A DNA stretch of 42,230 nt from Allomuricauda sp. (lineage in GTDB: Bacteria > Bacteroidota > Bacteroidia > Flavobacteriales > Flavobacteriaceae), in contig NZ_JANQIH010000200.1 of assembly GCF_028282265.1 (NCBI RefSeq), positions 1 through 42,230 of the forward strand, read 5' to 3'. The notes beneath the pieces are model-generated. The model saw nothing but the letters and a program-made list of their open reading frames with translations, made no database searches and was not told the origin of the DNA. A program made the position numbers and the translations under genes. Of this stretch, positions 16,307 to 25,233 are shown piece after piece. How positions within the stretch are numbered: position 1 is the stretch's first letter; each line of letters opens with the position of its first letter.

Positions 16307-17770
16307 TTGTTCAAAAAACTATCGTTACGTTCCCGCATTTTTATCACCATGATTCTCTTGGTGCTCATTGCTTCTGTTTTGATAGCTGGGGTTACCATCT
16401 ATCAATATCGTGAACAGAGCAGGGATTACCACGAACAACGGTTGGAACGCAAAGAGGAACAGATTCTTCAAAGCATTTTATATACCCTTAGGGAAACGAC
16501 CTATCCACCAACTTCGGAAAATCTGGAGTATATCTTCATGGATGAGATTTACAAAATTGCTGATGTACAAAATGTAAATTTTAATATTTATGATTTGGAG
16601 GGCACTTTGGTAAAGAGTTCCAGGCCGAGCTTTGAGGCCGACTCCATTTCAAACTGTTTGGATGCGATAATACTCAACAGTTTAATGACTAGTGGTGACC
16701 ATCGCTTTGTAGAGGAAAAAATTGCAGCTGGTGGAAAATACAAGGCGTCATACACCTACATTACCGATCCAAAGTTCAAACCCATTGGTATTATGAACCT
16801 CCCCTATTTTGAAGATAATTCCTTTAGTAATATGGAGCTTCGGGAATTTTTGTTTCGGTTGGCTGGAGTCTATCTCATAATGCTGATTTCTGCCATAGTC
16901 TTCGCGTATTTTATTTCGAAATTCATTACTCGCTCACTGCAAACCGTTTCTGATAAAATGAATGAAACGGACCTAACTCGTCGCAACGAAAAAATATATA
17001 TTGAAAATCCTAGTGAGGAAATCCGGAAACTTGTGGATTCTTATAATAGCAAGATTGATGAGTTGGAAGAAAGTGCCGCCAAATTGGCAAGGAGTGAAAG
17101 AGAACAGGCTTGGCGTGAAATGGCCAAGCAAGTGGCACATGAAATAAAAAATCCGCTGACCCCAATGCGATTATCGGTCCAAAGTTTTGAACGTAAGTTT
17201 GACCCCGGTGCTTCCAACGCCTCGGTTAAGGTCAAGGAGTTTTCCAAAACCTTGATCCAGCAAATCGACACTATGAGCAACATAGCTTCTGCCTTTTCAA
17301 ATTTTGCCAAAATGCCTGCACAGCAAAACGAAACCCTTAATGTGGTTAGCATTGTTAAACTGGCTCTGGATATTTTTAATGAAAACTATATTCATTTCAT
17401 TTCGGATGAAGAAGAAATTATTGCCAAATTGGACCGTACCCAATTGATTCGGGTTGTGACCAATTTGGTGAAAAATGCCATTCAAGCGATGACAGAGGTT
17501 GACTCTCCACGTATCTTGGTAGCAGTAACATCTGAAGGAGAAAAAGTCAAGATTTCGGTTGCCGACAACGGAATTGGGATAGCAGATGAAGTTCGTGATA
17601 AGATTTTTGAACCAAAATTCACGACCAAAACCAGTGGCATGGGATTAGGTCTGGGAATGGTACGAAACATTGTTGAAAATTATAACGGCACAATTAGTTT
17701 CACATCCCAAGAAGGAAAGGGCACCGTTTTTACAGTTAAATTTCCTCGAGAGATTAAAGCAAGCGCATAA
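16307..17770 (+). CDS. NtrY-like sensor histidine kinase
   Basis: A 487-residue membrane kinase. The start is a TTG (16307); no ATG or GTG lies between it and the upstream in-frame stop, and the TTG gives a normal N-terminus ([12 protein letters not shown]). Order: TM1 about residues 11-30, a periplasmic sensor loop of about 150 residues, TM2 about 185-205, HAMP about 200-250, HisKA with the phosphorylatable His278 in [15 protein letters not shown] (the NtrY-type H-box), then HATPase with the N-box [18 protein letters not shown] and GMGLGLGMV. No response regulator gene is adjacent. The stop is nine bases from the crotonase ATG, so the two are probably co-transcribed. Confidence 0.92.
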   Translation: MFKKLSLRSRIFITMILLVLIASVLIAGVTIYQYREQSRDYHEQRLERKEEQILQSILYTLRETTYPPTSENLEYIFMDEIYKIADVQNVNFNIYDLEGTLVKSSRPSFEADSISNCLDAIILNSLMTSGDHRFVEEKIAAGGKYKASYTYITDPKFKPIGIMNLPYFEDNSFSNMELREFLFRLAGVYLIMLISAIVFAYFISKFITRSLQTVSDKMNETDLTRRNEKIYIENPSEEIRKLVDSYNSKIDELEESAAKLARSEREQAWREMAKQVAHEIKNPLTPMRLSVQSFERKFDPGASNASVKVKEFSKTLIQQIDTMSNIASAFSNFAKMPAQQNETLNVVSIVKLALDIFNENYIHFISDEEEIIAKLDRTQLIRVVTNLVKNAIQAMTEVDSPRILVAVTSEGEKVKISVADNGIGIADEVRDKIFEPKFTTKTSGMGLGLGMVRNIVENYNGTISFTSQEGKGTVFTVKFPREIKASA

Positions 17771-17779
17771 CATAGAATT

Positions 17780-18562
17780 ATGGAATACGAGAACATCTAC
17801 ATTGAAGAAGAAAATCCAATTGCAACGATTGTCATCAATCGCCCAAAAAAATTGAATGCCTTAAATAAGAGGACCATAGAAGAATTACATGTTGCCTTTA
17901 AGGAGTTGGATGAGGATGCCAATATCAAGGTCATTGTAATTACAGGAAGCGGGGAGAAGGCCTTTGTGGCCGGTGCCGATATTTCAGAATTCGCAAGTTT
18001 TTCAGTAGAAGAAGGCAGGCGCTTGGCAGCCGAGGGACAAGAACAACTATTTAGTTTTGTGGAAAACCTTTCGACCCCTGTGATTGCAGCGATAAATGGT
18101 TTTGCATTGGGAGGCGGACTAGAATTGGCCATGTCCAGTCATTTTAGAATCGCAGGCGACAATGCTAAGATGGGACTTCCTGAGGTTTCTTTAGGAGTGA
18201 TTCCAGGATATGGGGGAACACAACGACTCCCTCAGTTGATTGGAAAGGGGAGAGCCATGGAATTGATTATGACCGCAGGAATGATTGATGCCAACAAGGC
18301 ACTCGAATACGGGTTGGTTAATCATGTGGTTGCATCAGACGAACTTCTGCCTCTTGCATATAAAATTGCAGGCAGGATATCGAATAATTCCTCGGTAGCC
18401 ATAAAACACGCAATAAAAGCAGTAAATGCGGGTTATAGCTATGACGTAGACGGTTATACCGTTGAAATTGATGCTTTTGGTACTTGTTTTGGAACAAACG
18501 ATTTTAAGGAAGGCACTTCGGCCTTCTTGGAAAAAAGAAAAGCAGATTTCCCCGGGTCATAG
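17780..18562 (+). CDS. Enoyl-CoA hydratase/isomerase (crotonase) family protein
   Basis: A 260-residue cytosolic enzyme of the crotonase superfamily, expected to hydrate short- or medium-chain enoyl-CoA in fatty or amino acid degradation. It has the first oxyanion-hole element FVAGADISEF, the GFALGGGLELAM segment with its Glu, and GLPEVSLGVIPGYGGTQRL with the second Glu; both catalytic acids of the hydratase type are thus kept. The IGKGRAMELIMTAGMI and ALEYGLVNHVV blocks are also typical. It sits between the NtrY-like kinase (9 bp gap) and an exported unknown (23 bp gap) in a probable operon. Confidence 0.94.
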   Translation: MEYENIYIEEENPIATIVINRPKKLNALNKRTIEELHVAFKELDEDANIKVIVITGSGEKAFVAGADISEFASFSVEEGRRLAAEGQEQLFSFVENLSTPVIAAINGFALGGGLELAMSSHFRIAGDNAKMGLPEVSLGVIPGYGGTQRLPQLIGKGRAMELIMTAGMIDANKALEYGLVNHVVASDELLPLAYKIAGRISNNSSVAIKHAIKAVNAGYSYDVDGYTVEIDAFGTCFGTNDFKEGTSAFLEKRKADFPGS

Positions 18563-18585
18563 CCGCTGGTCAGCCAAACCTGACT

Positions 18586-20139
18586 ATGATGAAAAGACCA
18601 ATTATACTGCTAATAATTTGCCTATTGGGGTTTTCTGTGAATTCTCAGAAAATGCCGGTCTCCTACGATTTTGGGGAAAAGTTCAATGACCGTTATCGGT
18701 ACTCCAATCTTTTGACCATTGATGACGATGGAGCGGGAGGCTATATATTGGTAAGGGCCTATTTTCAAGGGCTTATCTTAAAGCCAAAAGGCTACTTTAT
18801 TGAACATTATAATAGCAACTTGGAGCTGGTGAACGAATTCAACTATAAGTTGAAGGGAATGAATTTCATAGACGGGTTCTTAAAGAACGGCCAGTTGAAT
18901 CTGCTTTTTCTGGATTATAATTACGAGAGGGGTCGGTATGAGTACTGGGTGCACAAAAGCCCTATTGTCGGGTTCAATTTTAAGAAGGAAAAACTATTGA
19001 CCATTTCCTCCGCTGAGGTACGAAACCCGGTGGGAAAGAATTATTATAACCGTAATTTCTCCAATGGTTTTACCACGGCCATTCTTTTCAACAAGGAGAA
19101 AACGGGTTTTGTGATCAGTACCCATCATAAAAAAGGAAAGGAGAACAAACACATAATCCATCTGTACGACACCAACCTGAACAAACGGTTCGAACACGAT
19201 TTTTCCTATGGTGTTGAAGAGAAGAACTATGCTTTTGAAAATGTTGCCATATCAAGGGATTTAGAAACGGCATACATCATTGGAAAGGCATACTTTAAAA
19301 AGAAGCGTTTTAGGGTGGATGAACGAAAATTTCAATATGAATTGGTAAAGGTTTCCAAAAATGGAAGCCAAACCCAGTCCTTTGATGACCCGGGAAAATA
19401 CTCCGAGGCATTGTATCCCATAATTGCAGGTGACAGACTGGTCTGTACAGGTTTTTATGCAGATAGAAAGGACAATCGTTACAATGGAATTGCCTTTTTT
19501 GATATGAATCCCACCAGTTTGGAAGTTAAATCGAAGAGATACAATCCCTTTTCTGTGCAATTCATGGAAGACAAGTTTGGACGTGAAGAAGACAAGGTCA
19601 TCAAAAATCTGGTGTTCAAAAGTGTAGAGGTTACGCCTTCCAACGAAATCTTTTTCAATGCCGAGGAATACTTTGTCACCAGTAGCATTCAAGTTACAGG
19701 CGCAGGACAAAGGGTTAAAATCGACCGATATCACCACAACGACATCGTAAGTGTTAAACTAAGAGGGGACGGCAACCTGGATTGGGCCAGAAACATTAAC
19801 AAGTCTGAGGTAACCCAAGGTGACGGAGCCTATTCTTCCTACAGCTCCTATGTAAAAGATGGTAAGACCTATTTTTTCATTTGTACTGCTTCCGATAATC
19901 CGCAGTTGATAAACAATGAACGTCTTATTTTTAAGCAGGGGTTAAGCCGTAACCGAAACGTTTTTCTGATTTCTTTGGATGAAAACGGAAAAATGGATTA
20001 TGAAAAAATCATTGACCAACAAGAGGCTCGATTACCCCTGATGGTTTCAAAACCGCTAAAGAACATCTCCGACAAGAATATACTTTTCTATGCAAAACGC
20101 GGGGGTAAAAAACAATTGGTCAAAGTATCTTTTTTGTAA
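18586..20139 (+). CDS. Large exported protein of unknown function
   Basis: A 517-residue protein that I do not recognise. It has a signal peptide (MMKRPIILLIICLLGFSVNSQ) and no later membrane segment. The mature protein is rich in strand-like segments alternating with charged loops, for example NGQLNLLFLDYNY, KTGFVISTHHKKGKE, FENVAISRDLETAYIIGKAYF, RLVCTGFYADRK and NLDWARNINKSE, which is the pattern of a beta-propeller that lacks clear sequence repeats. The composition is Lys/Tyr/Asn-rich. A short hairpin (GTCAG/CTGAC, 18569-18584) lies immediately before the start. Probably co-transcribed with the crotonase. Confidence 0.75.
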   Translation: MMKRPIILLIICLLGFSVNSQKMPVSYDFGEKFNDRYRYSNLLTIDDDGAGGYILVRAYFQGLILKPKGYFIEHYNSNLELVNEFNYKLKGMNFIDGFLKNGQLNLLFLDYNYERGRYEYWVHKSPIVGFNFKKEKLLTISSAEVRNPVGKNYYNRNFSNGFTTAILFNKEKTGFVISTHHKKGKENKHIIHLYDTNLNKRFEHDFSYGVEEKNYAFENVAISRDLETAYIIGKAYFKKKRFRVDERKFQYELVKVSKNGSQTQSFDDPGKYSEALYPIIAGDRLVCTGFYADRKDNRYNGIAFFDMNPTSLEVKSKRYNPFSVQFMEDKFGREEDKVIKNLVFKSVEVTPSNEIFFNAEEYFVTSSIQVTGAGQRVKIDRYHHNDIVSVKLRGDGNLDWARNINKSEVTQGDGAYSSYSSYVKDGKTYFFICTASDNPQLINNERLIFKQGLSRNRNVFLISLDENGKMDYEKIIDQQEARLPLMVSKPLKNISDKNILFYAKRGGKKQLVKVSFL

Positions 20140-20191
20140 ACTTTAACGCAACACTTTCTTTTGTGTTTCCTCTTAAGGGAAACGATAAATC

Positions 20192-20647
20192 ATGATAAGA
20201 AATGTTGTACGGCCCTTAGTGGCTTTAATGATTTCCCTTTTTTTTGTGGGATGTAGTGATGATGACCCAGTTCAAAATCAAACGCTGTTGGGTCAATGGG
20301 AACTTGTGGCCATTTCAGCCTCAGACAGCCCTATAGGTCCTGTTCTTGAACCAGCGGAAGGTGAGACTATTTCAATTACCTTTCAGGGTAACGGCGAGTT
20401 TTCCGGCAGCACCTCCATTAATGCCTTTGGAGGAACAAATTCAACGGATAACGATACACTCTTTATTAATGAAATGATATCCACTCAAGCTCTGGATACA
20501 GAATTCGGTCAAGCTTTCTATCAAGCCATAAATGATAGCAGCAATGGGGCAGGCGAGCCCTCAATTTTTGAAATGACATTTGTAGGAGAGGATATTCTAA
20601 ATCTGGAATACAACGGATTCAAGTTTCTTAGTTTAGAAAGAATATGA
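20192..20647 (+). CDS. META-domain lipoprotein (HslJ-like)
   Basis: A 151-residue lipoprotein with the signal ALMISLFFVGC and an acidic SDDD stretch after the lipobox Cys. The mature domain begins LLGQWELVAISA and has a GEFSGSTSINAFGG segment, the same layout as the META domain of HslJ and related envelope proteins, though the usual GCN signature is replaced. Function is unknown beyond a loose link to stress and novobiocin resistance in enterobacterial relatives. A short hairpin (GTTTCC/GGAAAC, 20165-20183) lies just upstream. Confidence 0.72.
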   Translation: MIRNVVRPLVALMISLFFVGCSDDDPVQNQTLLGQWELVAISASDSPIGPVLEPAEGETISITFQGNGEFSGSTSINAFGGTNSTDNDTLFINEMISTQALDTEFGQAFYQAINDSSNGAGEPSIFEMTFVGEDILNLEYNGFKFLSLERI

Positions 20648-20652
20648 AATAT

Positions 20653-20684
20653 TGGATTTATTCCATAAATTTGGAATAAATCCA
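20653..20684. repeat. Perfect 12-13 bp inverted repeat filling the META/radical SAM gap
   Basis: TGGATTTATTCC (20653-20664) pairs perfectly with GGAATAAATCCA (20673-20684), and one more A-T pair leaves a six-base loop. The hairpin occupies most of the 44-base gap and ends seven bases before the TTG start of the radical SAM gene. It has no T-tract, so it could be an AT-rich operator, an mRNA processing or decay site, or a translational control hairpin rather than a normal terminator. Confidence 0.6.
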
Positions 20685-20691
20685 TAATTCT

Positions 20692-21765
20692 TTGAACTCA
20701 AAAGACCTTCAAAAAGGCAGAGGGGCCCAACAAAACACCCCAAATCGATTTCTTCAGCATATTTATGAAATGCGGGAGGACTTCCTTGAATATTGTAGAA
20801 TTGAGGGCGAGGAAGTAGAAAAGAACAAAACGGAGTACATTCCTGTTTTTCCAAAGACTATAGTAAACAAGGTCGATAGTCCCGATGTCGGGATGATGTA
20901 CTCCATGAATCCTTATCAAGGGTGCGAACACGGTTGCATCTATTGCTATGCCCGAAATGCCCATGAATACTGGGGTTACAGTGCCGGCCTTGATTTTGAG
21001 CGCAAGATTTTGATAAAAAAAGAAGCTCCAGAATTACTGGAAGCCCTTTTAAAAAGTAAAAAATGGAAAGCAGAGACCATTGTGCTTTCTGGCAATACCG
21101 ATTGCTACCAACCCGCTGAAAAGAAGTTCGAAATCACCAGAAGGTGCCTTCAGGTTTTTTTGAAGTATCATCATCCCGTTGGAATTATCACCAAGAACGC
21201 TTTGATTCTCCGAGATTTGGATATTCTTCGGGAACTCACCCATCATCAATTGGTAGGGGTCAACGTTTCCGTGACCTCACTTTCTGAAGAAACAAGGAGA
21301 ATTTTGGAGCCAAGGACAGCGTCCATTCAAAAAAGACTTAAAACAATCCAGAAACTAACGGAAAATAGAATTCCGGTAAACGCTATGTTGGCTCCCATGA
21401 TTCCAGGAATCAACAGCCATGAGCTCCTGGCCTTGGCTAAGTCGGTAGCGGATCATGGCGCCGTGTCCTTTGCCTTTACCGTAGTGAGGTTAAATGGTGC
21501 CATTGGACAAATCTTCACCGATTGGATAAAAAAAGCCATGCCTGATAGGGCAGAAAAGGTTTTGCACCTGATTCAGCAATGCCATTCGGGGGGAATCAAC
21601 AACAGCAGATTTGGAGTTAGAAACAGAGGTGAAGGTCATGTAGCCAAACAAATTCATGATATGGCAAAACTGGCTCGCCAGCGGTACTTTGCGAACAAAA
21701 GGTTTCCGCCATTGCGAAAAGATTTGCATGAACAATACAAGAATGGTCAAATGCGATTATTTTAA
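20692..21765 (+). CDS. PA0069 family radical SAM protein
   Basis: A 357-residue radical S-adenosylmethionine protein related to spore photoproduct lyase-like Rv2578c/PA0069 proteins. The cluster-binding motif is Cys78-x3-Cys82-x2-Cys85 in QGCEHGCIYCYAR, preceded by the family-specific MNPYQ. The start is a TTG at 20692; it is supported because it keeps the conserved GRGAQQNTPNRF motif at the N-terminus and an in-frame TAA lies just upstream. Other conserved parts are VLSGNTDCYQPAEKKFEITRRCL, GIITKNALILRDLDIL and RLNGAIGQIF. The substrate is unknown. Low translation from TTG plus the hairpin directly upstream suggests tight control. Confidence 0.93.
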   Translation: MNSKDLQKGRGAQQNTPNRFLQHIYEMREDFLEYCRIEGEEVEKNKTEYIPVFPKTIVNKVDSPDVGMMYSMNPYQGCEHGCIYCYARNAHEYWGYSAGLDFERKILIKKEAPELLEALLKSKKWKAETIVLSGNTDCYQPAEKKFEITRRCLQVFLKYHHPVGIITKNALILRDLDILRELTHHQLVGVNVSVTSLSEETRRILEPRTASIQKRLKTIQKLTENRIPVNAMLAPMIPGINSHELLALAKSVADHGAVSFAFTVVRLNGAIGQIFTDWIKKAMPDRAEKVLHLIQQCHSGGINNSRFGVRNRGEGHVAKQIHDMAKLARQRYFANKRFPPLRKDLHEQYKNGQMRLF

Positions 21766-21780
21766 ATAAATTTAGACAAC

Positions 21781-21807
21781 TGTCCAATAAGCCTTGTTTT
21801 TTTCGTC
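21781..21807 (+). promoter_or_regulatory. Candidate ECF42-type promoter of the YCII-sigma unit
   Basis: TGTCCA (21781-21786) and CGTC (21804-21807) are separated by 17 bases. From memory, the published ECF42 target promoter is TGTCGA at -35 and CGA/TC at -10, so this fits with one mismatch. It lies 59 bases upstream of the YCII gene, which is where an autoregulated promoter is expected for this sigma group. Confidence 0.45.
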
Positions 21808-21833
21808 ACTAGGATGAAACAAAATATAAACCA

Positions 21834-21850
21834 GTCCAAAATGATTGGAC
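21834..21850. repeat. Inverted repeat upstream of the YCII gene
   Basis: GTCCAA (21834-21839) and TTGGAC (21845-21850) form a six-base inverted repeat with a five-base spacer, 16 bases before the ATG. The outer octamer ATTGGACA (21844-21851) is the exact complement of TGTCCAAT at 21781-21788. It may be an operator or a leader hairpin. Confidence 0.4.
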
Positions 21851-21866
21851 ACAAAAACTAAGACCA

Positions 21867-22220
21867 ATGAGTAATTTTTTGTATTTGTTCAGAGGAGGGG
21901 ACGAAGCCTTTCAAAAACTGTCCCAAGAAGAAAAACAAGCCCATATGGAAGTATGGGGAAAGTGGATGGGAGGCCTAAGAGAAAAGGGCCATCTTTTGGA
22001 CGGTCTCCCATTGGACGAGGATGGAAAAGTAGTGCATAACCGAGGAGAGGTGGTCACTAATGGTCCCCATGCCGAAGGCGCAGAACTGGTAGGAGGATAT
22101 CTAATTATTTCTGCGGAAAGCTTGGAGGAGGCTACGGAAATCTCTAAAGGATGTCCTATTTTCGATTATGACGGAAGTACAGTTGAAGTAAGGCGTATTT
22201 TAGATTTGGAAGAGTACTAA
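21867..22220 (+). CDS. YCII-related (DGPF) protein
   Basis: A 117-residue YCII-fold protein: N-terminal FLYLFRGG, a MEVWGKWMGGLREKGHLLDG segment, TNGPHAEGAELVGGYLIISAES (the region equivalent to the DGPF motif, here NGPH), and a C-terminal YDGSTVEVRRI strand. Proteins of this kind are genetically tied to ECF42 sigma factors, and the next gene is exactly such a sigma factor (88 bp gap). The activity of the family is unknown; YCII proteins can have a His/Asp pair for hydrolytic or dehalogenase-like chemistry. Confidence 0.92.
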   Translation: MSNFLYLFRGGDEAFQKLSQEEKQAHMEVWGKWMGGLREKGHLLDGLPLDEDGKVVHNRGEVVTNGPHAEGAELVGGYLIISAESLEEATEISKGCPIFDYDGSTVEVRRILDLEEY

Positions 22221-22247
22221 CAAGCGCCGCCAACTTTAAAACTTTGG

Positions 22248-22287
22248 AGGCCATAGGGTAGATTTAAAACCTGCAATGTGGCCTTTT
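22248..22287 (+). promoter_or_regulatory. Hairpin between the YCII and sigma genes
   Basis: AGGCCA (22248-22253) pairs with TGGCCT (22279-22284), followed by TTT, with a 25-base loop that can form a smaller GGT/ACC pairing. It could partly terminate transcription and lower sigma factor output relative to the YCII protein. Confidence 0.3.
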
Positions 22288-22308
22288 ACCTTGTTAATTT
22301 GACCAACC

Positions 22309-23556
22309 ATGTCAGTACAACCACTTGATCAAACCCTTGACCATCTTTTTCGCAATGAATATGGAAGGCTGGTAGCCTTGCTGACGAACAAATATGGGAT
22401 AAGTTTCTTGGAGCAAATTGAAGATGCTGCCCAGGATACATTCTTAAAGGCGATGCAGGTATGGGGCTATCAATCGGTACCTGATAATCCAACTGCCTGG
22501 CTGTTTCGGGTAGCACAGAATAGGTTGATCGATGTTTTACGAAGAGATAAAAAGTCCAATCTGATAGGGGACGACCCCTTTCCACATAAAGAAATTGCAA
22601 AAGGCAAAGATGTAATATTGGATGACATGATAGAGGATAGCCAGCTGAACATGATTTTTGCATGCTGCCATCCTTCCCTATCCCAAGAATACCAACTTAT
22701 TTTAAGCTTGAAGTTGATTGGGGGTTTCAGCAATAAAGAACTAGCCGATGCCCTTATGAAAAAAGAGGATGCAATAGCCAAATCCTTTACTAGGGCAAAA
22801 AAGCAATTTCGTGAAAAAGTTCAGTTCCTTCAGATTCCGGTTCAAATGGGATTGCAATCGAGACTTTTCCAAGTGCTTCGGGTTATTTATTTGCTTTTTT
22901 CTGAAGGATATGCGGCAACTACTGGGGAGCAGCTGTTGAAACGGGATATTTGCTATGAGGCACTGCGCCTAGCTTTGCTATTGAGGGACAACAAATATTG
23001 TGGTCATCCAAATTTGGACGCTTTGATTGCCTTAATGTGTTTCCACGTTTCACGCTTTGATGCGAGAATTGATAAAAAAGGTGAGTTGATTTCTTTGGAA
23101 CACCATGACCGGAACCTGTACAATCAAGAACTTATAGACATTGGAATTGATTATTTGGAAAGATCGGGAACCAAAGACAGACTACCTTCCCATTACCATC
23201 TGGAGGCGGCCCGGTCCTATTACCACAGCTTGGCCAAAACCTTTGAAGAAACCGATTGGAAAAGTATTCTTTACCTGTACGATGTGCAGCTGAAACAGCA
23301 ATACTCCCCAATGGTAGCGCTCAATAGAATAGTGGCTTTTGAAAAAGTTCAAGGACCGCAAGAGGCCCTTAAAGCTCTGAATAAACTGGAAAAGGAGTCC
23401 GATTTTGAAAGAACCGGACTGTTTTATGCCATAAAGGCCGATTTGCTCAAAAGATTGAATGATAAAAAATACCAATCCACACTTCAAAAGGCCATAGACC
23501 TAACCAAAAATGATTTGGTCAAAAGATATTTGGAAGCTAAGATGTTTGAGGTTTAA
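22309..23556 (+). CDS. ECF42-group RNA polymerase sigma factor
   Basis: A 415-residue sigma-70 family protein, about twice the length of an ordinary ECF factor. Residues about 8-80 hold region 2 (EDAAQDTFLKAMQVWGYQSVPDNPTAWLFRVAQNRLIDVLRR) and about 110-170 region 4 (YQLILSLKLIGGFSNKELADALMKKEDAIAKSFTRAKK). The C-terminal about 230 residues are a helical TPR-like domain (LFSEGYAATTGEQLL, EAARSYYHSLAKT, DVQLKQQYSPMVALNRIVAFEK), the hallmark of ECF42. These factors have no anti-sigma gene; the C-terminal domain is thought to take over control. The adjacent YCII gene is the expected partner and probable target. Confidence 0.92.
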   Translation: MSVQPLDQTLDHLFRNEYGRLVALLTNKYGISFLEQIEDAAQDTFLKAMQVWGYQSVPDNPTAWLFRVAQNRLIDVLRRDKKSNLIGDDPFPHKEIAKGKDVILDDMIEDSQLNMIFACCHPSLSQEYQLILSLKLIGGFSNKELADALMKKEDAIAKSFTRAKKQFREKVQFLQIPVQMGLQSRLFQVLRVIYLLFSEGYAATTGEQLLKRDICYEALRLALLLRDNKYCGHPNLDALIALMCFHVSRFDARIDKKGELISLEHHDRNLYNQELIDIGIDYLERSGTKDRLPSHYHLEAARSYYHSLAKTFEETDWKSILYLYDVQLKQQYSPMVALNRIVAFEKVQGPQEALKALNKLEKESDFERTGLFYAIKADLLKRLNDKKYQSTLQKAIDLTKNDLVKRYLEAKMFEV

Positions 23557-23569
23557 ATTGTAAAAAAGC

Positions 23570-24994
23570 TTAGCTCAGCTCCCATCCCGGTCGATACTCA
23601 CGGGTTACCCATTCATTGGCCTTATCGTAATTGGTGATTTTCATGTTTTCACCATCCCAAAGAAGTTTTCTTCTTCCAGGATAATCATAAGGAGCCCAGT
23701 CCCCGATTTTTTTCCCCTCCTTCAACACCTTGTATTGATAGGCTTTCACGGCAAGATTGCCCATCAGCACAGTTTCGGTAAGAGGCCCAGATTTTGCAAA
23801 ATCGGAAGAGGTAGTACCCCCATTCATACAGCATTCCACAAAATTGGCGATGTGTCCATCCAAACCATCCTTTACCCTAGGATATTTTGCCGCTGGTGAT
23901 TTGTAAAGCTCCATAACTTCGGAAGGTAAAAGACGGGCATTTCGGGAATATGTGTCACAGACCAAAATCCCTTTTTCGCCATACATTACCGTTCCGCCAC
24001 CGCCATCACCAATGGTCTCATTGTCTTTAAGCTCATCGGGAAGGTCAGGTTTAAGTCCGCCGTCATACCAGTTAAGGGCAATATCCCCATGTTCTGGGTG
24101 CTCAAACTTCAAATGTATTTTTGAGGATGGGGGACAAGAAGGTGAATAGTCAGCTTCAACAAAATCACCGACCCAAACCGTGGTACAGCTTGCTTCCGCT
24201 TCGGTAGGATAGCCCAAATCCAGAACGCTAAAAGGAGTTTCCATAATATGGCATCCCATGTCGCCCAAAGCTCCAGTACCGAAATCCCACCAGCCTCTCC
24301 ATTTGAAGGGTAAGTAGGCTGGATTATAGTCTCTAGTGGCTGCTGGGCCTAACCAAAGGTCCCAATCGAGCTCTTTGGGGACACGTTCTTTTTTAACAGG
24401 AATTGGTACCCCTTGAGGCCAGACGGGTCGGTTCGTCCAACAGTCGATGGTATGGACTTTTCCAATGATTCCAGATTCTACCCATTCCCGTGCGATACGG
24501 CTATCATCACTTGAGGCACCTTGGTTGCCCATTTGGGTTACAATACCATTTTCCTTGGCCACTTTTGTCATTAACCGGGCCTCGTGAATATTATGGGTCA
24601 GGGGTTTTTCAACGTAGGCGTGTTTTTTTTCACGCATAAAGGGTAAAGCAATTGAGGCATGGGTGTGATCAGGTGTAGCCACCATTACTGCATCAATATC
24701 GCTTAAATGAGCATCAAATACCTTACGAAAGTCTTTAAATCGTTTCACCCCTGGATACTTCTGATAAGTTTCGGTAGCCCTGCGATCATCCACATCGCAA
24801 AAAGCAACAAATTTCACTTTCTGGGTACCCGCCAGACCATTGATGACCCCCCTTCCTCGACCTCCTACTCCAAAGGCCCCAACATATAGTGTATCACTGG
24901 GAGGCACGTGGGTTTTACCTAAAACATAGCTAGGCACAATAGTGAACGCAGCAGACGCCGCGGTGGCATTTTTAAGAAACTTTCGTCTTTGCAT
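23570..24994 (-). CDS. Gfo/Idh/MocA family oxidoreductase with Tat-like signal
   Basis: A 474-residue NAD(P)-dependent oxidoreductase that probably acts on sugars or sugar alcohols outside the cytoplasm. The N-terminus (MQRRKFLKNATAASAAFTIVPSYVLG) carries a twin-Arg RRKF motif. The Rossmann fold has GVGGRGRG, then CDVDDRRA, ATPDHTHASIALPFMREKKHAYVEKPLTHN with the conserved EKP Lys, and a Gfo/Idh C-terminal domain (GTGALGDMGCHIMETPF). Such secreted dehydrogenase-like proteins are frequent in Bacteroidota and Planctomycetes; the substrate is unknown. It converges with the sigma gene (13 bp gap) and is divergent from the glycosyltransferase, with 239 bp between starts. Confidence 0.93.
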   Translation of the reverse strand: MQRRKFLKNATAASAAFTIVPSYVLGKTHVPPSDTLYVGAFGVGGRGRGVINGLAGTQKVKFVAFCDVDDRRATETYQKYPGVKRFKDFRKVFDAHLSDIDAVMVATPDHTHASIALPFMREKKHAYVEKPLTHNIHEARLMTKVAKENGIVTQMGNQGASSDDSRIAREWVESGIIGKVHTIDCWTNRPVWPQGVPIPVKKERVPKELDWDLWLGPAATRDYNPAYLPFKWRGWWDFGTGALGDMGCHIMETPFSVLDLGYPTEAEASCTTVWVGDFVEADYSPSCPPSSKIHLKFEHPEHGDIALNWYDGGLKPDLPDELKDNETIGDGGGGTVMYGEKGILVCDTYSRNARLLPSEVMELYKSPAAKYPRVKDGLDGHIANFVECCMNGGTTSSDFAKSGPLTETVLMGNLAVKAYQYKVLKEGKKIGDWAPYDYPGRRKLLWDGENMKITNYDKANEWVTREYRPGWELS

Positions 24995-25233
24995 TTTATG
25001 ATGGGATTAGTTGTTGGCTTTGAAGATACAAAAAACGAGGTATTGCATTCAGGGCATATCCTTATGGAGAGATAGAGGTTAAGGAAGAATGTTGACTTTA
25101 CACTCTCTGCTTTCCCATTAACTCAAATAACACTTTGGGAAGCAACTATTTGGGGACACATAAAACTTTTAGATAAACTAACGTTAAAATTTCGAAAAGT
25201 GCATCTAAAACCGATTTCATATCGTAAAACATA

